A stretch of DNA of 64,000 nucleotides from Sitta carolinensis (lineage: Eukaryota > Chordata > Aves > Passeriformes > Sittidae), in contig CM063284.1 of the NCBI GenBank assembly GCA_032173965.1, forward strand, positions 111,016,410-111,080,409, written 5' to 3'. The notes beneath the pieces are model-generated. The model did not search any database, was not told the origin of the DNA, and saw only the letters and a list, made by a program, of their open reading frames with translations. Below, piece after piece: positions 1-10,600 of this stretch. Position numbers and translations under genes: made by a program. Numbering within the stretch: the first letter of the stretch is position 1; every line of letters begins with the position of its first letter.

Positions 1-3000
1 AAAGGAAGAGTGGGAAAGAATGTGAAAAAGAACAATGGAGAAACCTCAGGTGTGGAAGAAATCCTGAGACAGAAAGCAGGAGGCACTCATTTAATTGTAG
101 CACTGGAAAAGATTTACTTAGCTGCAGAGCTGGAAGTACTGAAAAGATTGGAAAGCCACTCATGGAAGAAAGGATGGAGATGCACTATAGTGGTGATGAG
201 GATGACGCTTGCACAGCCAGTAAGTGTTTTGAGGAAGCTGGTCATAACAGCGGGGCCCGTTTCTGCTTGTAAAATGAGGAAAGCTGACAGAAATCAGTTT
301 TTGCAAAATGCTATGAATGTCCCAGATAAAAAACAGTTGTCAGGAGAAAGGGGAAGGTTGCATACAAACAGAAAAGCACACCACTTTCTGTGTAACTTCT
401 TGGCATTTGATAATTTCATGGGCAACAAGGAGATACCTTGGCTCTGAAAGAGAGTGATTTGTAGTGCACTGCGGGGTCCTGAGGAAACTAGAGTATTTTG
501 TAGCAAGGCACTGGATTTTTTTGGCTGGGGTTTGCAATCACAGAAACACTCACACACTACTGAATGGCTTGGCAGTGTGATTTTGATCCTGGTCAGGCAT
601 GAATGCGCAACGGTTTGGGTTTTCTTAAAACATTAGCTAGAGCATGTAATACTGTTTATGCTGGCTTTTTGCAGGGTGTGGGAGGACAGACACTTAATTA
701 AGAGTTTCCTGGGACAAAGTAACCCCTTCAAATCCTAGTTTGTAAAGATCCAGTCTTTGTCAGCTGGTGAAACATTCTTGATCCAGTAAAATTTAATAGA
801 GCATCTGCTGGAATCATTACTTTTTTGTGCCAGCCTTCTCCCTTCCTCTTTAGCAGTGGTGAGTGTCTTGGACACATCAGACAGGTCTGTATCAATTGAC
901 TGAAATGCCTTCAAAGTGTATTGCTAACATTTAAAGTGTAGAGCAGTAATAAGGTGTATCAGAGATGAAGATTGTCCACTCCCACTTGATTTTATCATCT
1001 TTTAACCTTTTTCCAGACACCCCTCCTGAGCCCCAAGAAAGCCGAAGATTCCTCAACAGCTGAAAATACGTAAATAAATGCTAGACTTAGTACAGTTTAT
1101 GACTGTTACCACTGGGAAAAGTCAGAGCTGCAGACATTCATATCTTAAACAAAACCAGTAAAACAAGTTATAAATGTTAAAAGCCTGGAAGGGCTTGGAT
1201 ATGTGAGAGACTGGAAACATGAAAATCCAAAATCCTTCCCTTTTAGAACACTAATCTCACTTTCATTTAATTAAAATGTTGTCATCCTCTGAAAAAAAAA
1301 AAAAAGTAGTAATCCAGATTACCTGAGCATTTTTGATATTTTTATTTTAGCTTTCCATAGTCTTTACATCTGAATTCTGACAAAACAAGCCTAGAAAACT
1401 AGTTAACACCTCGGTGCTAATGGAAGTGGTAATGGTACATCTAGAACAGCTTCAGCCAAAGAATTCCATGTAAATGGATGTGAATGAGCCATTAGTCAGC
1501 TTCCAGTCTCAATTCTTTTCAACCAGTACTAAAGACACAGGAATCCTTACTCAAAGCATTTATTGATCACAGCCTCCATTTCTAGGTGTTTAGGTGAGAG
1601 CAGCTCCACAAGGTGTGTCTGAAACTCTGCTCTAACCCAGTGGATATCACTGAAAACAAAAGTAACAGACACTACAGAATTCAAAATTTTGGGTTAGTCT
1701 GGAGTTAATGGGAGTAAGAATTCCTTCTCTTTGGAACCCTTCCTTGCTGAAGTATTTCCTGCTCTCATGGGAGCTTTTTGTTATGTTGAAAGTACTGGAT
1801 AAAAATGTTCCAGCTATTCGGTGTGAACTTCTTATGTTTTAAGTAAGGAATCCTTTGATGTATATTGAAGAATGCTTCTTTCTAAATAGGAATTTGGGGA
1901 GTTTATGCTTTAAAGCAGCTGGATTTAGCTAATTGGATTTAATAAATGTCCACTAAACCAATTTATTAATTTTAATCTAAGAATTAATATCAAGAGTATA
2001 CAACTAGTCTTAAAATATCTTATTCAAGGCGTTTTGAAATCCTATTCCTCTGAACATAAGTCCTTGTTTTGTAGACAGTACTTGAATCTTGAATTAATCC
2101 TCTGATTTCTATTTGATTTCTATAGTAACTGTAAAAGGTAACTGTGGTCTTTCTAAAGGAAAATACCCACAGTCCTTGTCTCTACAAGCTATCTCTCTTT
2201 AGTAATCAATTCATGCACTAATGATCAGATTGGATTTGCAGCTCATAAGACTAAATTTTCAAGTAAGCTTAGTGGACAAAGTCTCCAATATTTATTTTAT
2301 TCTTCCTCACAGGCACAGAACATTTTTAAAAATATTAAATGTGAGCTCTGAAATTTATATTTCTGTATATTTAAAAATAGACTTGAATTACCTCATAGGG
2401 ATGTGGTCCATGCACATTGTGTAATTGGGACAGCCTTCTTTTTTTTTTTCCCTCTTTATCTGTGTCCCTCCAGGAAGGCAAATAATCAAGACTTTGCTTA
2501 AAGTGGCAACACTAGAATCCCCAAGGGTGGGAAGCTCATTCTTTGTCTACAGGATGTCTGGAGTGATAAGTAAGTTTTAATACAACTCATGCAGTGTTTC
2601 TCTGTCCTGATAAAATTATCATTTGCTGTTTATCATATTGAGTTTAAATGTCCAGAAATATAAGGTATAAAATGAGGTGGCGGGATGGTGGTGGGACAAT
2701 TCCTTCAGTGCTGCGTAAATAAAGTCTATAAAGTTACAGTTTTGAATTTTTACCTGAAGTGATTTTATGCCATTCCATTTTCCTTTGGGTTGATTAGTGC
2801 TGTTGACAGTATGTCAGCAAAATAGGAAACATGAGTTCTGTATACCCCTGGTATACAGCTTAAAACCTACCATGCATCTCATCATGTCTGATACATGTTT
2901 GCTGTGTTATCAACCCTGCTGTTGCTGACCCCTTTATGGATGTTTTTGAGTGATATGTTAATATCACAGGTTAGAACTGTGCTCTAGGTTAGGCTGGCAC

Positions 3001-4464
3001 AAGCCAGTGCTCTCTAATAGACATTCAGTTGCAGATACCTCACTTGTACTTCTCACAGATAACATGCAAATCTGGATCTCCTAAATCTTCTGTTCCTAAT
3101 CTGCTAAATGCAACTTTAGAAATTAGGCTGATTCTGATGCAGCCTAATTAAGTATGTTCATGGTTATACCCATCTTACTGAACCTCCTCGTGCGGGCAAC
3201 AAAGTATGTCAGTGCACCTTAAGGAATTGGGACTTCCTTGAAAAATCAAGGTGTGTCCAAGACTTAACAGAGTAACTTCTTTTAGGTCTTCCCAGTCTTT
3301 CTTCCTGATTGTCTTATTCACTTACTTTCAAATTTAAACACTGTTGGCCAACTCCTTCAGAAGAAAGAAACTGTTTCTGCATGGATTTGTTATAAACACA
3401 GGCACTTGAGTTAACTAGAATTAACTGATTTTAATCTACAGCATGTAAATCTGTGGCTTTACAGAATTCTGTTAATCTTTATTGTGATAAAGGAAGACTA
3501 TGAGAATAGTTAAAATTAGAAAAGCAGACTACATTGCTCAGGACTGCTGCTTTTCAAAAGTTATAGCTGCCTTCCAACTGTCTTCTGAAATCTAGTCTCA
3601 GGGTTTCTTTCCTCAGTGGAAAAAACTGCACTTGTGACAGGACTGTTCATGAAATTCCTATGAAAAGTGATGTACATGGCCCAAAATACTTATACTTTCA
3701 TGATATTTGCTGCAGTTTGTAGCTGGGCTCTATTCTGAGAAGATGGGAAGCAGTATCACACTGAGTCCTTTACGAGCTTGAACATGAACAGAGATGTCAG
3801 AGATGAGGGATGCTTGCTGGCGTCTCTAGGGTTAAATGTGTTTTTCTTAGTCTCACTCCCTATTCCTCCCACCACCCCAAAGTTATCCAAGCAGTGGGGA
3901 ATTTCTGCAATCATTAATTGTATTTATAGTTTGGCTAAGTCATGAAATACTCCCTAAAACCATGTGGGTGGGTTTTTTTATCCCCTCACAAATGGATCAG
4001 CAGAAATTGCCAGCCTAGCCATCACCTCTGCTGTCAGGGGCTGTACATTGATCGCTTATCAGCATTAAAATATTTATAATTTATTTCCACATTAGCTGCC
4101 TAATATAAAATTCTGGCTCAAGTGTGCCTGAGGTCTTTCTAATGCTGTATTTTGAGCTTTTGGAGGATTCTACACTTGGGCATTATAAATTAGGCTTCAT
4201 GGCTTTCCTACTGCAGAGGCTTAGAGCAAGTAAAGAGAGAGAAACTGAAAACAGAAGCTTTGAAGAGGAAGGAGGATCCAGATTTTGGAGAATGATGTTT
4301 AGGCCTATTCCAGTACTTGCTAGTATTCTCTCTACCTGGTTCACCACAGCAGAAATCAAAGTACTGGAATGCATGTGATGTGGTAGAGTGGTGCTTTTTG
4401 CATCAGCAGTATACCTGGGACTTGCTTTGTGGCTAGCGTGGCACAGGAGCAAGTGGTCCTGAGA

Positions 4465-4625
4465 GGACATGACGTCTCCATCCTTGGAGATTTTCAACAT
4501 TTGGATTGATTATGATCATGTCATCAAATGTGACCTGATCTCGCATTGGTGATGATCCTGCTCCAAGTGGGAATTGGACTGGATGATCTCCATAGGTCCC
4601 TTTCAGCCATTGCCTCTGTGGTCTC
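4465..4625 (+). mobile_element. CR1 LINE 3' fragment, old
   Basis: This matches the 3' end of avian CR1 in sense orientation. It has the segment reading 'ccttggagattttcaa', then a diverged middle, then 'ggactggatgatctccat' and 'ggtccctttcagcc', all in CR1 order. The diagnostic 8-bp terminal repeat is degraded, so the copy is old and 5'-truncated. It has no coding capacity. Confidence 0.75.
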
Positions 4626-5032
4626 AGTGCTGAAGATCTATTACATCAGGTTTTGTAATTTCACCCTTCGGCATTAATTGCTTTCCTGGCTCTTTGCTTT
4701 GCTTAGTTGGCACATCACTTGTGAGAACCAGATTTGGGTACTTTCAGCATACCACAGGTGGGGCTTTTTATTAGCACCAGTGCTGACCTTTTATTCTTCA
4801 GATCAATTCTCTATTTGTGTGCCTAATGCATGTAGAAATCTGTAAAGGCAGCACAGATGTACAGACACCTAATAACAACAACAGGTGTCCTCTTCTTTTG
4901 AGACCTTCTAGCTTAGAATGATGGAAGTAGGAAGAAGATGCTGGTGGCTCCCAGCATGTAAAGACAGGAGTTGTACTTGTGGGCCACACAGTGCCCAGAA
5001 ACAGAAACATAGGTAGAGGGAATGCTGGGTGT

Positions 5033-5073
5033 ATTGCACCCATATTGCACCCATGCAATCCACATTGCACCCA
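5033..5073 (+). repeat. Short tandem repeat, unit ATTGCACCC
   Basis: The core ATTGCACCCA occurs three times, starting at 5033, 5044 and 5064; the last spacing is stretched by an interposed diverged copy. This is a small local duplication with no evident function. Confidence 0.7.
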
Positions 5074-5957
5074 GAGCCCCCCAGGCTGTGCTAGATTGAC
5101 TGAAGCACGTTGAAACGTGCTTTTTGAAAACCAGTAACAGCCTTCCTTTGCTGATGCCTGGCTCAGCCTCCATGAAGGTAAGGTACTGTGCTGAGGCAGC
5201 GTGTGTTCTTCTGACCTTGAGTCCTAATGCAGAGGCAAGAAGAGGTCTGAAGCAAGGCTGCCACACTCTCCTCACCTGCACTTCTCTTCTGTAGCTTTGT
5301 TCGTGCATGTTTTAAACAGCTTTAGAGACTTCAATAAAGAAGCTTCTGTTCTTTGCCACTGGTGAAGAAATAAAAATGTTTTTACAAGTTAGGGTTGCAG
5401 AGTGTTTTACTGCTTCCTCGCTAGCAGAGCAGGTAGAGTTATGTCTGGCAGATAAAGACCTGCTATAGATTATTTTTATATTCTGTCACCACATAGAATT
5501 TCTGGCTTCTCCATGTTCTTGAGTGTTACTAAGACACTCACTGGACATTTTAACAGAATGTTTTTTGTTGCTTGTTTTGAAAAAGTCTCAAACATAGTTT
5601 CCTCCAATTACCAGATGAATGAAACATTTTTCTATGAAGTGTGCCAATCAGGTTTCTGAGGTAGAAACCTGATCAAACTCATACTTAAGAACTTCTGAGT
5701 TAAAATACCAGCATGTCTCTGTGAACATATTAGAAATACTCACATGGCTTTTGTTTGACCTACCATCTTAAAATTCTTTTTTAAATCAAGTTGGATTTGG
5801 GGGCAGGTATTTTTTAAGATGTTAATAGATTGGCCCATATACACTTCTTTTGGATGCAAATATGCCATTTGCATCTAACAGCCCTGAGGTCATACAGATC
5901 TGTTTAGAGACTGCCACCCTTGTTGGTTTCTGCTTAGAGAAAACAATTTGTAAACAG

Positions 5958-5993
5958 CTGGACAGTGTTTTTATACTGGACAGTATTTTTATA
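5958..5993 (+). repeat. 18-bp tandem duplication
   Basis: Two adjacent 18-bp units (5958-5975 and 5976-5993) of the form CTGGACAGTNTTTTTATA differ at one base. It looks like a slippage duplication. Confidence 0.8.
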
Positions 5994-7281
5994 CTGTGGT
6001 AGAAGTGTGGCTTTTGATGGGACATGAGGGTGGGTTTTTGACCACAGGGAAGTTCAGGTCTGCTCCTGAGGATGACTAGCATTGATTTGTGGTAATATCA
6101 AACCTTGAAGCACAGTGCTGTTTAGGCACGGGGAGATATACAGAAATCATGGAGCTCTGCAGAGGGAAAAGGACTAGAGAGGATGTGAAAACTCTTCTAG
6201 AAGAAGGGGAGGAAGAGATGAGGCTTGTGTAATTGGTGCTGCTAGCAGTGCCAGAAGTTCAGCTCTACTGCCTTGGCAGGTCTCTTCCCTTCTTGTTTCT
6301 GATCCAAGGAAGATTTTAAGGGATGTGCCATTGAATGGGTTTTTTTGTTGTTGTTGTTGTTTTGTTTTTTTTTTCTGTGTAAGCCTGAGAGCAGGAGAAT
6401 GCTGGAAGTGTGCAATGCAGCTTGACAGGTGGTGTACTGTGCTCTCCAGTGAAGTTGTAAGCAGGGATACAGAGCTTGGTAACTCTAACATCTTGGTGCT
6501 CGGGGTGGAAATGCAGGCGGGGCAGCAGACACAGGAACCGGGGGGAAAAAACCATCAAATACCTAAGACCTTCGTGCGCTGTTTCGTTATGAGGAGTCCA
6601 TGATTTTTTACATCTTGTAGTCTCATGTCATTTCATATTTATGCACTTCTTAAAAAGGAAACGTTTGCCATATGAGACACAAACCTCACGCTGTGATTCC
6701 TGCGAGCTGCATGCAGCCCGTGCGGGCGGGCTTTGTGCGGTGGGGATGGCCATAGCCCCCGGCACACCCGCGCCGAGCGGAGATGCTGGGGAGAGCTGGG
6801 CGGTGTTCCGTGCTGCGGCTCGGCGCTGTGTAACCCAGCAGACCGGCGCGGGGACTCCTACAGAAGAAGGAGCCTGAGCCCGACAGTTCCTTGGTGTGGG
6901 GAAAAGGCGGACGATGCTGAGGTACCGCGGCACGGAGGGTGATGATGAGGCATCGGGCGTCGAGGTCTCGGCTGCTCTCGCACGAGCCGGGAGCCCACGC
7001 GGCTGCCACAGGCGGCGGAGGGCAGGGGCACGGCGCGGTCCCCGCGGGAGAGGCGGCGATTCTGTGCCGCCCACGGGTGCGGGGACAGGCGCGGGGGCGG
7101 CGGCAGCGCCGTGCGCGGCCGGGGCGTGCCTGAGGGTGCCGCGGCGCTTTGTCTGTGTCTGCGCCGAGCGGGGGCCGCCGAGCGGCTCGGGCCGCTCCGC
7201 CGCGGGGGCCGGCGGCTGCCCCGCACTCTCGGGGCGAGCGGCTCTTTGTGTGGGGGCGCGGGGCGGGGCGGGCCCCTCTCT

Positions 7282-7308
7282 CTGCCTTCCCTGCCTTCCC
7301 TGCCTTCC
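7282..7308 (+). repeat. Three perfect 9-bp repeats (CTGCCTTCC)
   Basis: Three head-to-tail copies of CTGCCTTCC lie in a pyrimidine-rich stretch directly after a GC box in the core promoter. All + strand bases except the G of each unit are pyrimidines. The copy number may vary between individuals. Confidence 0.85.
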
Positions 7309-7354
7309 CTGCCCGCTGCCGTCCCCGGGCGCAGCGCGGCGCCGGCCGGTTGCC

Positions 7355-7408
7355 ATGGCGAGGGGCGGTCACGTGTGGCGGCGGCGGCGGCGGCGGCGGC
7401 GGGGCTGA
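7355..7408 (+). CDS. Candidate upstream ORF, 17 codons, poly-arginine
   Basis: An ATG at 7355 opens a 17-codon frame that stops with TGA at 7406-7408, 115 nt before the MAPRE2 start. The start context is strong: G at -3 and G at +4. The (CGG)8 repeat is read in the arginine frame, giving eight consecutive Arg codons just before the end. No other ATG lies between this ORF and the main start. If the mRNA begins upstream of 7355, most scanning ribosomes should meet this ORF first, and a poly-Arg nascent chain is of a type known to slow ribosomes. Whether the mRNA includes it is not shown by sequence. Confidence 0.4.
   Translation: MARGGHVWRRRRRRRRG
7370..7375 (+). promoter_or_regulatory. E-box CACGTG
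   Basis: A perfect palindromic CACGTG (TCACGTG on the + strand) lies inside the CpG island, immediately before the CGG repeat. This is the class bound by USF, MYC/MAX and MiT/TFE factors. Occupancy is unknown. Confidence 0.5.
7379..7402 (+). repeat. (CGG)8 trinucleotide repeat in the 5'UTR or core promoter
   Basis: Eight uninterrupted CGG units lie about 120 nt before the MAPRE2 start codon and form the Arg codons of the candidate upstream ORF. Repeats of this type are often length-polymorphic. Confidence 0.9.
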
Positions 7409-7416
7409 CGCGCGGC

Positions 7417-7433
7417 GGGGCGGGGCGGGCGGG
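7417..7433 (+). promoter_or_regulatory. GC-box cluster and G-quadruplex motif
   Basis: Four G runs (4, 4, 3 and 3 G) separated by single C bases meet the canonical intramolecular G-quadruplex pattern with one-base loops. The same bases contain overlapping SP1-type GC boxes. It lies on the sense strand between the candidate upstream ORF and the main start codon, so it could act in DNA as promoter or in RNA as 5'UTR structure. Confidence 0.6.
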
Positions 7434-7468
7434 CGGCAGAGTCGCGGCTGCCGCCACCTTCCGCACAC

Positions 7469-7492
7469 CAGCAGCAGCAGCAGCGGCAGCAG
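7469..7492 (+). repeat. Interrupted CAG repeat in the 5'UTR
   Basis: Five CAG units, one CGG, then two more CAG units, just before exon 1 coding sequence. It is non-coding in the MAPRE2 frame because it precedes the ATG at 7524. Confidence 0.85.
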
Positions 7493-7523
7493 CGCGGGGC
7501 TCTGCGGAGCGGCGGGAGCGCCA

Positions 7524-7642
7524 ATGCCCGGACCGACCCAAGCCCTGTCCCCAAATGGCGAGAACAACAACGACATCATCCAGGATAACGGGACCATCAT
7601 CCCCTTCAGGAAGCACACGGTGCGGGGGGAGCGCTCCTACAG
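7524..7642 (+). CDS. MAPRE2: MAPRE2 coding exon 1 (residues 1-39 plus two bases of codon 40)
   Basis: It starts at the ATG at 7524 and ends before the donor GTACTG at 7643. It encodes the EB2-specific N-terminal extension: [16 protein letters not shown], then a short acidic stretch, then [16 protein letters not shown]. The start-codon context is poor (C at -3 and C at +4). From memory, mammalian EB2 has one more Asn after QDN. An out-of-frame ATG at 7555 opens a second overlapping frame (see findings). Confidence 0.96.
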
Positions 7643-10600
7643 GTACTGCGGGGGGGCTGCGGCGGCGCGGGGGGCGGTTGCATAAGGCGGGCGGGCTGCA
7701 GCCCCCTTCTCTCCACCCGGCCCCGCATTGTCCGGCTGCGGAGAGCTCGGGGGTAGGCGGGATGCCCTCGGGGGCTCGCCGCGCCCGGGCGGAAGAAAGG
7801 CGGTTAAAAACGATAATTAGAAAATTAAAAAAAGAGAAGAGAAGGAGGGGTGGGAAATAAAAAGGAAGGCAAGAACGCCCCCCGCGCAGGCAGCCAGCTC
7901 CCCTTGGAAAAGAGCTGCAGCACCTCGCTGCGGATCTCGGAGGGAGGCGGCGCCGCGCGGGAGGCGGCGGCCGCGGATGGCGGGGCGCGGGCAGCCCCTG
8001 CCCGGCCGGGAGAGCCGCACCGCGCACCGGGCAGTGCCCGCCCCCCGCTCGCCAGAGCGGGGGTGACAGCCGCCCCCCGCTCCTCGGGGCGGGGGTGACA
8101 GTTCTCCCGGTGCCTGCGCGGGGGAGGGCGGCTCCATCCCCGCCCCCCGCTCCCCGCCGGCCCCATTTTGTGTTTATTTATCGTCTCTCGTTTGGGGGGA
8201 CACCCGTCTTTTGTCGCAGTTGTAGGCATTTTTGATGAATCGTTTGGCATGCGTTGCTGGCAGCGCTTCTGCATTAACATCCCTGACAATATGTTCCGGC
8301 AGATAAGCTCATTAAAATTGTTTGCATTGTTTGATAAGGGTCGCGGCGCAGCCCGGAACGCAACTGGTTTGATGTGCTCCTTGCTGCCGACTCGAAGGGC
8401 GATAATACGGCCGGTGGCTCCTTGTGTCAATACACAGTTATTTTAAATGCTGCCTGGATGACAGCAAGCAGTGCCTCTGCAGAGAACACGCCCCTTAAAG
8501 CTGATTTTCAAGCAGCAGGAAATGATGCTGCTCTCAAATATCTGACTAAAGTGGCGAGTTGTAAGCTCGAATACATGAAAACAAACGTGGATGACTTGGC
8601 TTGTTTGTCTGAAAAAAATCACCATGTTTTTTCTTCTGCTGAGGAGTAATAGAGCTGCTACCGGCATTTGACCATTAATAACCTTATCAGTGAATCTCAT
8701 TGTTGATCACACACTGACGGGTGAGCGTGAAATGCGTCGGAGATCCCAGTGTGTGATTAGTTTGAATTGCACAAAATTTAGTCTGTGTCTCTCTCTGAAA
8801 CTGCTTATACTTTGTGCAGGGGAGCCCAGTCCACATATTTAGCACAAAGTAGCAAAGTTGCTTTTGCAAGGACCTATTTCTACTTGCAGAATGCCTGGAG
8901 CTCTCACTTCCTATATCTAAATTTTAGCTGAGTGGTACAAGATTCTGGGGAAAGTTGTGTTTCCATCGTGCAGCTAAGCAGAGATATGAAATAGATTTGA
9001 AGTATCATGCATCTACCATTAGTTATTCTGACATGTCATAGGCGCTACCAACTGCTAACTTGTTTCCTTCAGAAGAGTTCTTTGGAAAACCTGTTACGTG
9101 GCGTTCTCCATTCTTCTTTCAGTAGGTTTGCATGTGTTTTTCTGCAGTCATCAGCAAGTCAGTTTTCTTGTCCTTTTGACTGTCATATCATACACTGAAC
9201 TATGTCTAGAAGAGACACTTTGTGAGGCTGTAGTGATGACAGGAATAACTATACCACTTGCCCAGTTTTCCAGAAATTGTGAAGGTACTCTGCATCTGAA
9301 TAGCCTTTCCTCCAGAAAAGTACTCCTTAGTCTTTTAGGGATTTGTATCCATTTGTAACTTTCTAGAGCAACATAAAGGATTACAGAATTACTGATGCTA
9401 GCATTGCATGTTATTTTTGGGCAGTAAATAAGTAATCCAGTTCCATCTATTTCAGAAATAAACCTTTAATGCATAAATAAAAAAATTCCACTAGGGAATT
9501 CTATTTAGGTTGTTTTTTTTTTTTCCTTTTGGAAACTTTCCGTGTTTTGCAGAGTCATAACTTCCATATCTGTTGATTTCTTCCTTTCTCCAGGAGAAAG
9601 GGTGAATGATGCTTAACTTGTTTCTATCTGTAGCTAAAGTCCTTTAGGAAGTAAATATCGAGAATAACAGAAAGGAGATGTTACTGAAAATACTTACAAA
9701 CTGTAGTGAAACTTCAGTGATTCTGAAAAAAATGGCTTTTAACTTCCATAACAACCTTTAGTAGCTAGGCAAGTTCTGTCCTGGTTCAGTGTGAGTGGCA
9801 GCAGGAGATCACTGGGTACAACAGATGAATTCCATCACTTTAGTGCTTGCTGCCATGCTGGACTGTCAGTGCCATTCCAGGCTTCTGGAGCAGAAGTGTA
9901 GGACCTTGCCATATGACACATCACTTTGCTATGCCTCTGATTGTTGGGCTGGCTTCTTCCATCTAGGAATATGGAATAAATATATCATTAAACACACCCT
10001 GGAGCTTGACAGCAGATGAGCAGTTGTACAAAGCTAAAACACTTCTGCATCCTGCAGCTTTGCTCCTAAGTAAACCTGCATCTATCATGTGTATTGAGGC
10101 TCAGCGTTTGCCTTTTGTGGTAACAGGGATGCTTTCTCATTTTACAACTTTTAACATGTTCTGTTTCATAAATATTTTAAAACAGAAGTAGTCTTTACTG
10201 ATCAGAAAATTTGTGTTCATCAGACCTAAAAAAACTTTGCTGTTTCTAATACCAGGTTTTACCAAAGATTTGATATCCAACTCCTGAAGTAGATTTAAAA
10301 ACAACTGCAGGTTGCACCGCTTTACAGACTAGGAAGCTGACATGGAAGGAGCTGCTGTAAGTTATCCACAGAGTTGAGGATGCAGCAAGGAATTGACCAG
10401 AGTCCCAGCCATGTGCTCTGTATGCAAAGCCACAGATAGTTTTCCCAAGACCAAGTCTTCCAAAGGACGTATTATATTTTGCACACTGGGACATACAGGC
10501 CCAAGGTGTTAAGTTTCTCATCCAGCTTTACTTAGCTGGTAAATGGAAACCAGGCACTTTGGCATAAAATTTAGTCACAGGGTGATGTTACCTTTCAGAG

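Larger units (their letters stand above)
1..6680. other. Upstream intergenic region, no recognised gene
   Basis: A+T-rich DNA with frequent stops in all frames. The open frames here are short, lack recognisable domains and do not join into a gene. It holds one old CR1 fragment (4465-4625), two tiny tandem duplications (5033-5073 and 5958-5993) and scattered homopolymer runs (A run near 1290, T run near 2440, a GTT-rich stretch near 6340). Two weak exon-like segments at 128-219 and 1017-1065 are treated as findings, not genes. In mammals DTNA lies upstream of MAPRE2, but I recognise none of its protein here. Confidence 0.6.
6690..8165 (+). promoter_or_regulatory. MAPRE2: CpG-island promoter of MAPRE2
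   Basis: About 1.5 kb of G+C-rich, CpG-dense DNA, sharply different from the A+T-rich flanks, spans the 5'UTR, exon 1 and the start of intron 1. There is no convincing TATA box near exon 1. Visible elements are GC boxes (around 7261-7273 and 7415-7434), a CACGTG E-box at 7370-7375 and several trinucleotide runs. This is the usual architecture of a broadly expressed gene with dispersed start sites. The transcription start cannot be fixed from sequence; somewhere between about 7250 and 7420 is likely. Long open frames on both strands here follow from G+C richness and are not taken as genes. Confidence 0.9.

Noticed and set aside
7111..7860. Open frames of 178-249 codons on the + strand around exon 1
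   Set aside because: Only 7524-7642 of the 178-codon frame is real MAPRE2 coding sequence; the rest is G+C-rich 5'UTR and intron read through. The 249-codon frame is in the wrong phase.
6858..8027. Long open frame on the minus strand (389 codons) across the CpG island, and a second of 310 codons
   Set aside because: The frames are Pro/Arg/Ala low-complexity products of high G+C, antisense to MAPRE2 exon 1, with no domain. A divergent non-coding transcript from the island is possible but not shown.
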